From positions 822,159,503-822,223,502 of the forward strand of contig CM062819.1 in assembly GCA_031772625.1 (NCBI GenBank): a stretch of DNA of 64,000 nucleotides. The letters run 5' to 3'. Positions 23,339 to 34,630 of this stretch are shown piece after piece. The first letter of the stretch is position 1, and each line of letters opens with the position of its first letter. The notes below the pieces were generated by a model. That model ran no database searches, had not been told where the DNA came from, and was given only the letters and a program-made list of their open reading frames with translations. The stretch is from Pinus tabuliformis (Eukaryota; Streptophyta; Pinopsida; Pinales; Pinaceae). The translations under genes and the position numbers were made by a program.

Positions 23339-26300
23339 CTATGAATTCGACTAGGCTCAGGGTAGATTCACAAACGTAACCACAAACCATTTTGGGTTGA
23401 GAGACTGGTCTTCTCCAACCAAAGGGGGTTCCCTCACTCGAAAAACTTAAAGATTAAAGACTTTCAAACATAATTTTTTTGCAAAGATGAGATTTGAAAA
23501 TGATTTATTATTATTATTATTGGAATGTGAATGGCTGAAGAGGATAAAAATGTGTGATCAATTTGATTTATTATTCCACCATACTTATGCATGTAAAATC
23601 CAATAACATTCACAAAGGCTTATCAAGCATGTATTTTGGATAAAGGAAATAAGTTGTAGTATAGAGGAGAAATAAATAACATAAATTCCTTCTTTACACA
23701 TAATAGTACTGCATATACATGAGAAGGAAATTAAGAATGAGTAATAACATATGCAGGTATAAGATATTTCATTTGCAATTAAAATATTGACATAACTGAT
23801 TTAGAGCAGTTTAAAGTTGAATTCTAACTCAACTGAAATCATTATACCCATAAAATATGAAAACTATAAAGAAGAAATCAACAGAGTAATTGATATATAG
23901 GGAATAACAACTCCAAAATATCATACCATAAGTATCCTTGTGAACAATAACGGGAAAACCGTCAAACCATAAGTATTTTACTCATAAAATATCGATCACA
24001 CTCACATTAACTCTGTAGACCAGTTCAAAATAGTCTCCAACCAACAACAACCTATTCCATCTATTTTTCCAATTTAAATAACATACAACATCAAATGAAA
24101 GGTGTCTAATTGCAATGCATCTTTGATCCATACAGTGGATCAAACTAAACCAAAACGAGGAAATATTTCGTTGTTTCAAGTCTTTTTCCTCAAATGATAA
24201 AAACAAAAAACATTGAACTGTTTATCACTTTATAGTAATATAAGAAAAACTAAAACTAAAAAGCATGCCTATCTTCGAACCATATCCTCTTGGATCAATA
24301 CAAACGAACAAATCATGAACAGTTGGTTGTTAACTGCGCAACGACTAGGTAGTAGCACATTTTTCTCCCAAGGGTGGCATGTGGCTAGTGACTGGTGATC
24401 TCAGTTGGCTCCCACCTCTGCTACACATTCATCCCTTCAACCTATGACAGTTGGCATCTTCCTAACACTTGTAAAATCCTATAGGCAGGGGTTGCGCAAC
24501 TGCGTAGCTGAACTTTCAATAATGCCTCCTTTACACCATCAGGCTTTATCAATGCAAAACTATCATACTATAGGCCCCTCCACATGTCCAAAACCATCTC
24601 AAAATACTGATAAAAACACCAACTGCAACTTGAAAACGAAACTTTCAGTTATGGAAAAAACTACAAAACTTCAAACAAGGTATTTTTACCTCCTTTTCCT
24701 CTTGTTGGATGCTCTGTTGGTGGAAGATTGATCCTTAGGAGATTTAGGTGTATGATCCTTGTGTTCAGTAGGCACTGGTTGAGAAGGATTTGTTATAGAA
24801 TGAACTTTAGATCTTGGTCTTGGCACTCTTCTAGGTGAAGGTATCTTGGCTGCCTCTTTGTATTTCTTGACTAGTCTCTATGCCTTGGCTAATCTTTTCT
24901 TCATACTCCTCAGCCTTGTCTTTAGTACCAGGTTTTTGACATAAAGGTTCTTGTGTTGACTTCTTGTAGGAAGTGACCACTTGAAAAAGTGTTTACCTCT
25001 ATCCAGGGCTTTGAAGGCCTCACGCACTTCTTTGTCACAATTTTAAAGCAAATGTTGAACATATTTCTTATAATCTTGATTATCTTGCCTTACTCTCATC
25101 ACTTGCATCTGACACTCCTCAAGTTCTTCTAAACATTTTTGGTATTCCTTCCATTGGTCAAAGTCTGGCCTATCAGGTGATTGGGCCACTTTCTTCATTT
25201 TTTGCACCCAACCTTGTTTCAACTTTGCTGCTCTGGTTGTAGGCCCAGTGGACTCTATTTTAGGCTCTTTGGATAGTTCAGTAAATGCAACTTGTTTACC
25301 TTTATCTGTTATAATAGTTCTGGGGGGTGTCTTTTCCCTTTCCTTTTGTTGAGAAGTTTGTTAAGTTGCCTCTCTCAACTCCCTGTTTTGTCTTTTCAAA
25401 AATGATATCTTCAACTGATACTTAGCAAGAGCCTCTGTCATTTTTGCCATATTGGGGTCTTATTCTTCAAACTGCATTGTGTCTTCTTCAAACAGCATTG
25501 GGTCAAGCTGCTCCACTTCTTTCTCTTGTTTGTTCTCTAAAATCTCAACAACTGCTTGAGGGATTAATTCCTCCATATCCTTCTTCACTCTCAACCTAGT
25601 TCTAGGCCTTATCACAAATTATTCATCTTTAATTGTCTCCTTTGCTGCCACTTGAATCTTGGTGGTCTGGGATGGTACCACCTAAACTTTTGGCTCCTGT
25701 GCTTTCTCTTTACCCTTTGCAATTTGTTTCTTACCCATCTGCTTGCCAGGTTTGCCTTTGGGTTTCTTGCTGGGTTGTTCATCCTTTTCCTCAACTGTCT
25801 TTGCTTCTTCCACTAGCTGAGTGACTTTTTATTCATGTATTTCATGTGCCTCTTGCTTCTCTTCACAAATTTTCATTAGTGAAGATTTTGTTTGGGGTAA
25901 TAAACCAAGATTAGATAGAAAAACAAACCAATAAACTTTCTTTTTATCCACTGCAAACTTAACTAGAATTTTGATAAGGGAGAAATGAAATAAACTAGAC
26001 ACGTGGTTGTACTTTTGAAGTTGAACCTTTGTTGCCATTCTTTTCGGACTCTTGAGCAAGAAGAAAAGTAAATTCGTGGGCTTCTTATCTGTGAAATGCA
26101 ACATGAGTGTGAAGTGTTATTGGTGAGCCCTGTTAAACCTACCTTCGCATGTAAAATACCTTTGGATAACCTTCAACAACTCGTTGTAATGATCTTGAAG
26201 ATACATAGTGGGGAAGGTTATGGAAAATTTGTTGTTAAACTCAGGTTTATCAAACTCCTTAAAGGCTGAAATATCCAACTCGTCACCCTTGAACCACTTC

Positions 26301-26912
26301 TCACCTACTGTCGGGAGGCTTGTGGCATCTGCAATAAGCTTCTTTGTGACAACAATTTCCAAATTTCCCAATTTCACTATATCATTTTTGAAATTCAAGG
26401 CAAAAAGAATAATAAGCCTTGTGTGATGGCCTACTTTCTGAATCTTTTGGCAAAATGGAATATATCTAGCATTCTCAAATGCAACTTTGATAGTTAAGAA
26501 AGAGTTCACTAAGTTTAAAGTCGCTTAGTATGCATGACATCCCCTCCCTTTTTCCTTGTTGTAGGAGCCATTTAACCCTAAAAACACCTAGAAAATTTAC
26601 TTTAACTCTGTGGCAAACCAAGTGTATAGAAAGGAGAGCAGAAGACTTCACATTTGTGACAACACAAACCTTTATTACACAAAAGCGATATGCAATGATG
26701 ATAGAGCAGATTTATAACATTGGAAATGAGCAGGAAATATTTATGTTCTGAACCATATTTCATCCTAACCACTTAGCATTCCACATTGACCATGATTTGT
26801 ACTAAAAATAAACGACTTTAAGTTTTTATAAGTTTTTATAAGGAAAGGTAATATGAGTATTACAGTCCTTAATTGAAACATTAAACACAAATTTTATGGG
26901 ATAAGCAACAAA
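23339..26912 (-). mobile_element. Tat element left (3') LTR
   Basis: Left edge tgttagaactctatgaatt matches tgttagcactctgtgaatt at 34631. Similarity to the right LTR covers about 23339-23500 and 24310-26592; the left copy is longer. I place the right edge at about 26912 because on the minus strand GGGAGGTAGGGG, a good polypurine tract, is followed by TTTGTTGC. An LTR of about 3.5 kb is long but within the range of plant Gypsy elements. Confidence 0.6.
24690..26560 (-). mobile_element. Non-gag/pol reading frame inside the left Tat LTR
   Basis: Minus-strand coding remnant inside the LTR, matching the one in the right LTR. Legible segments: a globular N-terminal part with VTKKLIADAT-LP and HYNELLKVIQRYF, a lysine/glutamate-rich middle (likely coiled coil) and a very basic C-terminal tail with many KR and PRxK stretches. 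There is no zinc knuckle and no DDE, protease or RT motif. It is not a Gag or Pol part that I can recognise. The family is unknown to me, and this copy carries several breaks. Confidence 0.55.
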
Positions 26913-28100
26913 CCCCTACCTCCCACAGACTGGAATCAACCTTTGCAGTCACTGGTAGCCTTAGGGAATCACTGCGCAACCACTGTGTAGCGCTCTGTGT
27001 AGCAATGACGCGTCACAAATTCTGAGTTCCTTTGCAATCTGCTCTCCAAACTGTGACTAGCCTTCAAAAATCTTGCACGACAAACCAAAATATCTGTCTG
27101 TGATCAGAACTGATGGAAATGGTGGTCTCCTCAAGCAATTTGAAATTGATGTTTATTCCTTAATGACATGATCAGACGTGATGTTTGGTCGGCGCTCCAC
27201 CTGAAGGGTAATCATATTAGAGCATGGGAGCGTAGGAGTATTTGGGTAATAGATTTGAGTATGATGAGGTGGGCTCGTGTATGGGGTACCTGGGTGATGC
27301 TCGATCATCATGCACAATGATGGTTTATCTAGGGGGGATTAGGCCTAGGGTAAAATAAGGGATATCATAGTTGGGTGTATTAGAAATGGGAAATAATTTT
27401 AAAAGGAAATAATGGGGTAGGGGGATAGGATAGGTAGATGGGGAATTAGTATATAAACGATGGGTCTTGAGGGGAATAAGGGATATTAGAAGAGGGAAAG
27501 AAGTGTGATATTTTAAAAACCATCTTGCTTCGAACAACATCCCCTTGACTGTAAATGAGTGTTTAGTCGAATCTTCTAACAGACCCTCATTTTGACACGA
27601 ACCTCTTGACTCAAAAATTGTGACAATGACTCCCAAAAACTCAAACACCACTTCCCATTCTCAACCAAAACTTTGACGACCAGATTCATGATGACTTCCC
27701 AGACAATTCTCGGTCGAACTCATGACAATAAAAGGTTTATGAGTTTCAACTTATTTCATAAAAACAAATTTACAGATTCGAAGACATTCGACGATTAACA
27801 AACTAGCTGACTCTAACATCGGCTCCATTGGCGATGGTAGCCTCCCCGTGAGGTGCCAAGAACACAATGCAGACCAAAGCCTATCCATTGGGAAACATAA
27901 TCAATGTACAAAACTCAAAAAATGACTACCAGACTGAAAAATTTAACTGACTTGAACTAACTGAAAATGATTACTGACTGACAGAAACTTATTTAACAGA
28001 CTGAATTATTTACGACATCAAAGCGTTGAGACCTTAGGGCCTTCACTTCGGGCTTTGAATCCCAACACAAACTGCCCACACTTGCAATATTCAAAGCTAA
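26913..28100. mobile_element. Tat element spacer between integrase and 3' LTR
   Basis: About 1.2 kb of interior with no domain I recognise. It contains a plus-strand TATATAAAC at about 27449 in a purine-rich stretch (27340-27500) and a tail ending around 27840 with ctccccgtgaggtgccaag, so a further small LTR fragment may be buried here. The 108-codon minus frame at 27325-27651 looks like chance. Confidence 0.35.
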
Positions 28101-28109
28101 AACAGTATG

Positions 28110-29367
28110 TACAATGAGATGATGCTCCAATCTTGGAATCAGATGAGAAAACGTTTGAGCAACCTGTGATTCATAGGCCCTACTCCAACTAGCTCATTGG
28201 ATAAATCTTCCAACAGATATGCATTTTTCCCCAAAATGCAGTAATATTAAAAGGTCCTTTCCACAGATTTTCGAACTTCCCATGCTTCCCCTTCTCTTCC
28301 TTCTTGGCATCCCACTTTAATACCAAATCTCCAATTTGAAAATCAACTGCTTTAGTTCTTCTGTCATAAATTCTTTTTATTTTGTCTTGTATCAGCTGCG
28401 TATTTTTGAACACCTCTTCTCTGGACTGATGAAGTTGAATCATCTGACCAATCCTTTGTTGCATGTCATTTGGTTCTGCCTCAACCTCCTGCAATAGTTT
28501 CATGACTGGAACTCCCAACGAGGAAGGAACTAGTGCATATGTCCCATAGACCAGCTGAAATGGAAACATGCCTATCGACTTCTTAGTACTTACACGATTT
28601 GCCCACAACACATGTACCAGCGTTTTATGCCAGCTCTTCTTATTCTCCCACAACATTTTCTTGATAATATTTAGTTGACATTTATTCGAGGATTTTGCCA
28701 AACCATTACCCTGACAGCAATAGGTTGTAGAGTGCCCTAGAACAATGTTGCATATGTGACATAACTCTATCATCTTTTTAGATCTAAAAGCAACAACATT
28801 ATTTGTGATAATATTTTGTGGACAACCGTAACGAGACAAATTGTTACCTTCCAAAAAGTGAATGATTACAATGTCCATAGCTTTTCAGGTCAGGACTGCT
28901 TTAATCCACTTGGTAAAATGGTTGGTTGCCGTCAATATCCACCTATGTTTTCCAGAAAAAGTGGGATGAATTTCGCCAATAAAATCGAGCCCCCATTGCT
29001 GAAATGGTGACTCAACTACTATAGGCTTCAGGGGCAATGGGAGCAACTTCTTTCTTCCTTCAAAAATTTGGCATTCACAACAACTAGCCACTTTCTTGTA
29101 CACATCAGCAAACAGGGAAGGACAATAAAATCCATCTCTTAGGATTTCATTCACTATGGTCTTCCAACACAATTTCCCACCACAATATCCTTTGTGAAAC
29201 TCCTCCATTGTTGCTTGAGCCCCGTCTTCTAACAGACAATTGAACAACATTCCGCCGAGATCCTTCCAATACAAAAACTGATCAACGATACATACTTTTA
29301 TTGCTTTCAAATTTAGAAAGCGAGCTTTAGTTTTAGGCCAATTTAGAGGTGCTTGTAAATGCTGCAA
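28110..29367 (-). mobile_element. Tat element integrase (broken)
   Basis: Zinc-binding part around 29367-28950 (GYCGGKLCWKT, then CCECQIF for the CC pair; QQWGLDFIGEI opens the catalytic core with its first D). 28878-28189 holds the rest: GCPQNIITNN, NGLAKSSNK for the Q-G-x-x-E/K-x-x-N region, ANRVSTKKSIGMFPFQLVYG, then QIGDLVLKW and KGPFNI, the C-terminal GPF module. The layout is standard for Tat-type Gypsy integrases. Confidence 0.8.
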
Positions 29368-29380
29368 AACATATAAAATA

Positions 29381-30043
29381 TCAACATACCAAGGTGAGGC
29401 AACAAACCTTTCCTGAACCCGTTGGGCAGCACTTGAGAGATCCTCTTCTATCAGGACAACTAAGAAATTGATTTGAAGTGATTGCGGATTGGATTCGGAA
29501 TTTTATTCGCGCCAAGCCTTGCCCTTTAATCAGTTTTGTTGGCTTGATCTCGATGTCATATTCAAGTATGGAAGCGATCCATTTGCCCCTTCTCCCATCT
29601 GGATCACTCTGAGTCAAAATGTCTTTGACTGCAACACTAGGTACATAAGCCACAACATGAGAATGCAAAATATACACCTGAAAATCCTTCAAAGCCTTAA
29701 CAAGAGCAAATGCTTGTTTCTCCATTATGTCATATTTAAGAGCAACATCTCTGAGCACTCTACTGAAAAATGAAATGGGTTGTTCTACCCCCTACTAATT
29801 TTTCTGCAATAGGACAACTTCAACCCTGTGCTTAGAAGCAAAAGAAAATGTTATGAATTCTCGTGTATAATCCAGACTGGCCAATGTGGGAGCACGAGAC
29901 AATGCTTCTTTAACTTCACTAAAATGTTTCTCGTTGTCTTCACCCCATTTCACCTTGCTATCCTGCTTCAACGTGTTTGTAATTTTTCTCAAAATTTCGG
30001 CCAGATTTGGAATGAACCTCCTCAAAAAATTATTTCTGCCCAA
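29381..30043 (-). mobile_element. Tat element RNase H (Gypsy type)
   Basis: Follows the RT directly: NNFLRRFIPNLAEI and PTLASLDYTREF mark the RT-RNase H connection; YDIMEKQAFALVKALK matches the catalytic-E helix region; SDPDGRRGKWIASILEYDIEI is the usual lead into the last segment. This enzyme removes RNA template during cDNA synthesis. Confidence 0.8.
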
Positions 30044-30085
30044 AAAGGACTAAATCTCATTTTTACTCCTAGGAATGTCCATTTT

Positions 30086-30870
30086 CTAAATTACTAAAAC
30101 TCTATTAAGGTCTATTTTGATGCCATCTTTCGAAATAATATGATCCAAAAGCTTGCCTTCCTCCAACCCAAACAATGATTTCTTGGGGTTTAATGAAATG
30201 TCGTATTTCCTACACTTCTCAAAGACTGCTCTTAAGTGTTGCAAATGATCATCATCAGACTGTGAGTAAACAATAATATCATCAAGGTATATAACAAGAA
30301 ACTTATCTTTCTCCTCTGCAAAAGCTATATCCATAACTCGCTGAAAAGTTGCTCGTGCATTCATCAGACTGACCAACATCTTGGCATATTTGAAAGTCCC
30401 CCGAGGTGTGGTGAAGGTAGTTTTATCTTGGTCTTTCGGGTGAACCAAAATCTGGTTATACTCGGAAAAACCATCCAACAATGACATTCTTTTTGTGCCA
30501 ACTACCTTCTGAAGTATATGGTCCATTTTCGGCAGTGGGTAGTTATCCTTTAAAGACACCCTGTTCAAGTTCCTGAAATCTATGCATAGTCTAATTTATC
30601 CTGTCTTTTTCCTTACTGGTACCAAGTTAGACAACAAATTAGAAAATAGAAGAGGTACTATTATGCCAACATCAAACAATTTTCTCACCTCCTTCTTGAT
30701 CAAGGGCAACAACACCATATTTGTCCTTCGCAACTTCTACTTGAATGGTTTATGATCTGCTTTGACTGGTATTGTGTGCTGAATAATGTCTTTGTTATAA
30801 ACTTTCAAGTCTTCATATCCCCAAGCAAACACATTAGAAAATTCAGTCAACACTTCCTAGTATTTTTTCT
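30086..30870 (-). mobile_element. Tat element reverse transcriptase
   Basis: RT palm and fingers with NRVSLKDNYPLPKMD, SLLDGFSEYNQI (D of the first catalytic motif), TPRGTFKYAKM and VIYLDDIIVYSQ, the YLDD box. Spacing is normal. The fingers subdomain continues to about 30870 (EYKEVLTEF, WGYEDLKVY, HTIPVK), ahead of which lies a Tat-type linker. Confidence 0.85.
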
Positions 30871-31289
30871 TCATTTATGGACTCAAAGTCTTGGACAACT
30901 TTATCATCTTTGGGTTTTCTCCTGTACCTATAATCCATTCTTCAACTCCCTCTCCAGTAGGTGCCAATTTTGGCCTCTCGGCCACATCATTTTGGTCAAA
31001 GAGTTCATCCAAAGGTACAAGCCCTCTTGGAAGAACATTGTCTTTGAGCTGCAACACTTTCAACTCTGCCCCTTGTTTGTCCAGTTCCTCTTTCAACTGA
31101 TTAATGAAACTTTCCTTATCCATATCTTCCCATCCATAGTTCCTTTCCAATTTCATTTTGATGAACTCCTCCTTCATTAACAAGAAATCTTCTATCTGCT
31201 TGTCATTTTCAAAAACCTTCCAATGTGTCAAATTATTCGGGACAACAGGCCTATGTCTCACTTCTACCTTGTATTTCCCTTCAACACTG

Positions 31290-31720
31290 TTGGAAACTTC
31301 AAAATCAGAGGCTGAAGTGGCCAATGCATCTACAATAGCATTATCTTTCCTTGGGACAATAGAAAAATTATACTCAGAAAAAACTTTACAAGTAATCGAG
31401 GACAATGTTGCGATAAGCACGCATGCGGGGATGTTTTGTCTGATATTTGCCTTTAACTTGTTTAAACTAAGTCAAAATCACCATACATAACTATACTTCT
31501 AGCTCCTAATTTCTTTAGAGTGTGAAGACCCAAAAGGAGTGCTTCATACTGTGCTACATTATTAGTACAATAAAAAACTAACTTGTATGAACATAGCTTT
31601 GTCTTACCGATTTTTGGGTTGATTATCCAAACACTTGCACTAATGCCTTCTCTGCTTGCTACCCCAACAAAATGCATCATCCATACATGTTTTTTTTGTT
31701 GTTGCTCTTTTTCACTTATC
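31290..31720 (-). mobile_element. Tat element second RNase H-like domain upstream of RT
   Basis: Reads as an RNase H of the plant/archaeal-like type (often called aRNH): MMHFVGVASREGISASVWI (the D-G-A position is changed to V-G-V), TNNVAQYEALLLGLHTLKKLG with the T-N-N-x-A-x-Y-E-A helix, a Y-G-D-F-D position for the DS motif, and VPRKDNAIVDALAT for the last N-x-x-x-D-x-L-A segment (to about 31290). It sits between protease and RT, separated from RT by an acidic linker of about 130 codons. Dual RNase H domains are established for Tat elements. Confidence 0.75.
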
Positions 31721-32109
31721 ACAACCTTCAAACTTGCAAATTTCTTGTGGACACCTTGGCTACCTTGTTCCTCATTTTTGCTATTGTTTTGTCCTTCCAT
31801 TTGACAACTGCCTTGTTCAGATTTTTCCTTACTAGTTCCTTCTTTTCTATTGTCTAAAACATCTGATTTCACTTTGATGTCTCTCTCTTCTTCTGTGCTT
31901 ACTTCACTGTCCTGCACTAATTTTTTGTCCAAAATCTCTAATTTCTTATTATTGTCCCTTTCTTCTTCTATATCTGACACAATCTCTTCATCATTGGGGT
32001 AGTATGAATTGAACAATACAAATGAGTCCAAATCAAAATGAACAATGTACATTGGATGATTCACAGGTTTATCCTTACTATTGATCATGTATTGCATGAG
32101 CGGTTCCCT

Positions 32110-32595
32110 ACATAACCTCCTTGACTGACCTCCAAAAACCGACACTATGATGTAGGACATGTTTGTTTGCATTGCTCCGTGCAATTTCGCCATCCAAGAT
32201 CTAGACAAGAGCATACCAAACCTGGGAGGTATATCTGCCACCAAAATGTCCATCACCATACATTTTGAAGGAATTTGAGTTAAGGACACCACTAAGTCTT
32301 TGATTAATCACATGCACTTCACCTTGTTGGAATCAAATGAATATAGGTCCTTGTATGGTCTTGTAATATCTAGGCCCAACCTTTCCATGATCAGTTTCGG
32401 CATTAGATTATGTGAGGCCCCAGAATCCAACATAACATTGTGTAAAATCTGCTCATGCACGTTCAAACTAACATAAAAAGGTGGTACCTCTCCATCCTGT
32501 CCCTTATCATCAATCTTTAGACATAAAATAATAGCTGGATGGTCATTAGCTATGTTGACCGTATCAGAAGTTTTATCAACCTTTAATGCTTTCAA
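32110..32595 (-). mobile_element. Tat element aspartic protease
   Basis: NVMLDSGASHNLMP is the D-S-G-A-S active site; the later DIPPRFGMLLSRSWMAKL segment is the well-conserved protease tail of plant Tat elements. A 130-codon highly charged linker (many E, D, K) follows before the second RNase H. Confidence 0.8.
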
Positions 32596-32671
32596 AATCT
32601 GGGATCTACACTAGTCATTTTTTAACAATTCACCAAGAGGTATGGACACCTTCAACTTAGCTAATTCGGCT

Positions 32672-34524
32672 TCAACATTTTAAAGGATTTGATACCTTGT
32701 CGGCCTCTTTATGGACAACATCCTTCTTTTCTGCAGCATCTTTGGATGTATCTTTTTTCCTCTCCAAGATAGTGATAGGAGGCTCCTTCTTTTGAGAACT
32801 TGTACTAGGAACATCCTTCTTTACATTGTTGGTTGCCATTTCTTTCTTTGCCGCATTGTTGTTTGTTGCTTGCCTTTTTGCTACATTGTTACCCACGGTT
32901 CTATTTCTCAAATTATATTTTCATTGAACTTACATGATAGCGTTTTGGAAGCCTTTTCTATACTCCTCAAACTCTATCATCATTATGTCATCTTGAGACT
33001 GAGCAGATACCAATTCTTCTTCCTGTGATACCAGATTTTTGAACTGTTGTGTTCTTGATCTTCTTGGGTCAAAAAGACAACTTGATGCCCATCACCAAAG
33101 AGAGGATCTGATCTTCTAACAATTGCTCGTCCTCCTCATCTTGTTCTTGAGCATAGTTTTGCAGAAAATGTGGTTTAATTTGCTATTGTGACTGCTCCAG
33201 ACCTTTTTGTTCTCGTGGCTTATTTGGCACTTGTGGTTGCCTCTGAAAATTTGGGTTTCTAATTTGTGGACCAACCTGAGGTTCTCTAACTACTGCCCGA
33301 TCAGTTAGAGAGATCTTCTCCATCATCTTCTCCATGGTTTTGACTAATGCATATAACTTCGCATCAGAAGAAGTGGCGGGCTCTTCCTTTATTGTAACTC
33401 TTCTCTCTGTCTTAAACTTAGCCTTCATTGCCAACAAATTGGCCCCTACACTGACCGCATTTATTTGCATGTCTTCGAGCATTGTTGGATTCCTCTCTCT
33501 GAGTTGATAAGCCATCTCATGGTCACAACAATCAGGATAATGGAGCAAAGCAAGCCCAGGAGGAGGTTTTATGTCTGTGGGGATGGAATTATAAACTTTA
33601 TTAAACCTTGTAGAAAAATCTTGTATTGTTTCCCCAGGCTACCTTTTAAGATTGTTGTACTCAGCCAAGATTTGTTGAGGATTCTTCTTATCGCCCCATC
33701 TTGCCAAGAAAGCATCTTCTAACTCTTGATAATTGGCATAAGCTCCGGGGCGGGCAGTCCTAAACCACTTCTTGACATCGTTGGAAAAGCTTTGAGCAAA
33801 CAACCCGACTTTAACATCCTCATGGTCCACTTCCTCTAAATCTACAAAATCATTGATCTTATCCACATGCTGCTTTGTTGTAACCTCCCCTGTACCATCG
33901 TACTGGGGAAGTCTTTGACCATAGTTTTGAGGCAGATCATGTGGTTGGGTGGGGAGAACCAAAGGGGCATATCTTGCTACCATAGCTACTACTTGAGTAG
34001 TTTAAGGGCTTGCTGATGTTGTAAATGAAATAGGAAGTGATGGGATAACTCAATGAATGGACATTGAAACAAACGATGTAGGACCCATAGACGATGTAAT
34101 GACTGAACTGAAACTTAAACCGGCTTGTGAAGAGACTAATTTTTGGGAAAGGACTCTTTTCAACAACCCGCTGAACTTTACTAACTAGAACTTTGAGTTT
34201 AATAAACTGCCATGATATATTTCGACTAAGCTCCTTTTCCAGAAGTGGGATGTAAGGACTAACAATAGATGGATCCACTGGGACTTCAGGAATACAGGAC
34301 TCAGATCTAGTTATGGACAAAGGAAACTCAGAAGAAATTTCTAGTAAAGAAAGAGATCTCCTTAGAGGAGTATTACTCACTTTACTCTCCACAACAATCC
34401 TCTCCTTTCTAAGTATTATTTCAGGGTCATTCACAACGACAAGGGGGTTTGAATCGAGATTTTGTCTAGTATACCTCTTAGAAGCCAAATATTCTCGTAT
34501 AGGTTCGCATGCAACCAATTTCAC
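32672..34524 (-). mobile_element. Tat element Gag (broken)
   Basis: 34524-33937 gives a leader-like N-terminal part. 33983-33639 holds the recognisable Gag core: LPQYDGTGEVTTKQHVDKI, FAQSFSNDVKKWFR and YQELEDAFLARWGD, the retrotransposon Gag signature. 33548-33183 continues with a basic region, and 32911-32672 is a lysine/aspartate-rich tail. No CCHC knuckle was seen. This is the structural protein of the particle. Confidence 0.75.
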
Positions 34525-34610
34525 TATCAGTCCAGGTGACTACAAGAATTTTAGCCTATGATGAAATTCTTAAAATGAAACAACTTCCTAGGAAAAATTA
34601 AACTTTCACA

Positions 34611-34628
34611 CCTCGACAACAATGCCAC
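34611..34628 (-). other. Tat element primer-binding site
   Basis: Minus strand TGGCATTGTTGTCGAGG, close to TGGCGCCGTTG-CGGGGA (tRNA-Asp type) after C-to-T-like changes. It is separated from the LTR edge at 34631 by two bases. Confidence 0.6.
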
Positions 34629-34630
34629 TA

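Noticed and set aside
27325-27651. 108-codon minus-strand frame in the Tat spacer
   Set aside because: It begins in a low-complexity region and ends in purine-rich DNA; resembles no known protein.
30752-31857. Plus-strand open frames of 60-142 codons over the Tat interior
   Set aside because: They are antisense shadows of the minus-strand linker, RNase H and RT regions and show no domain of their own.
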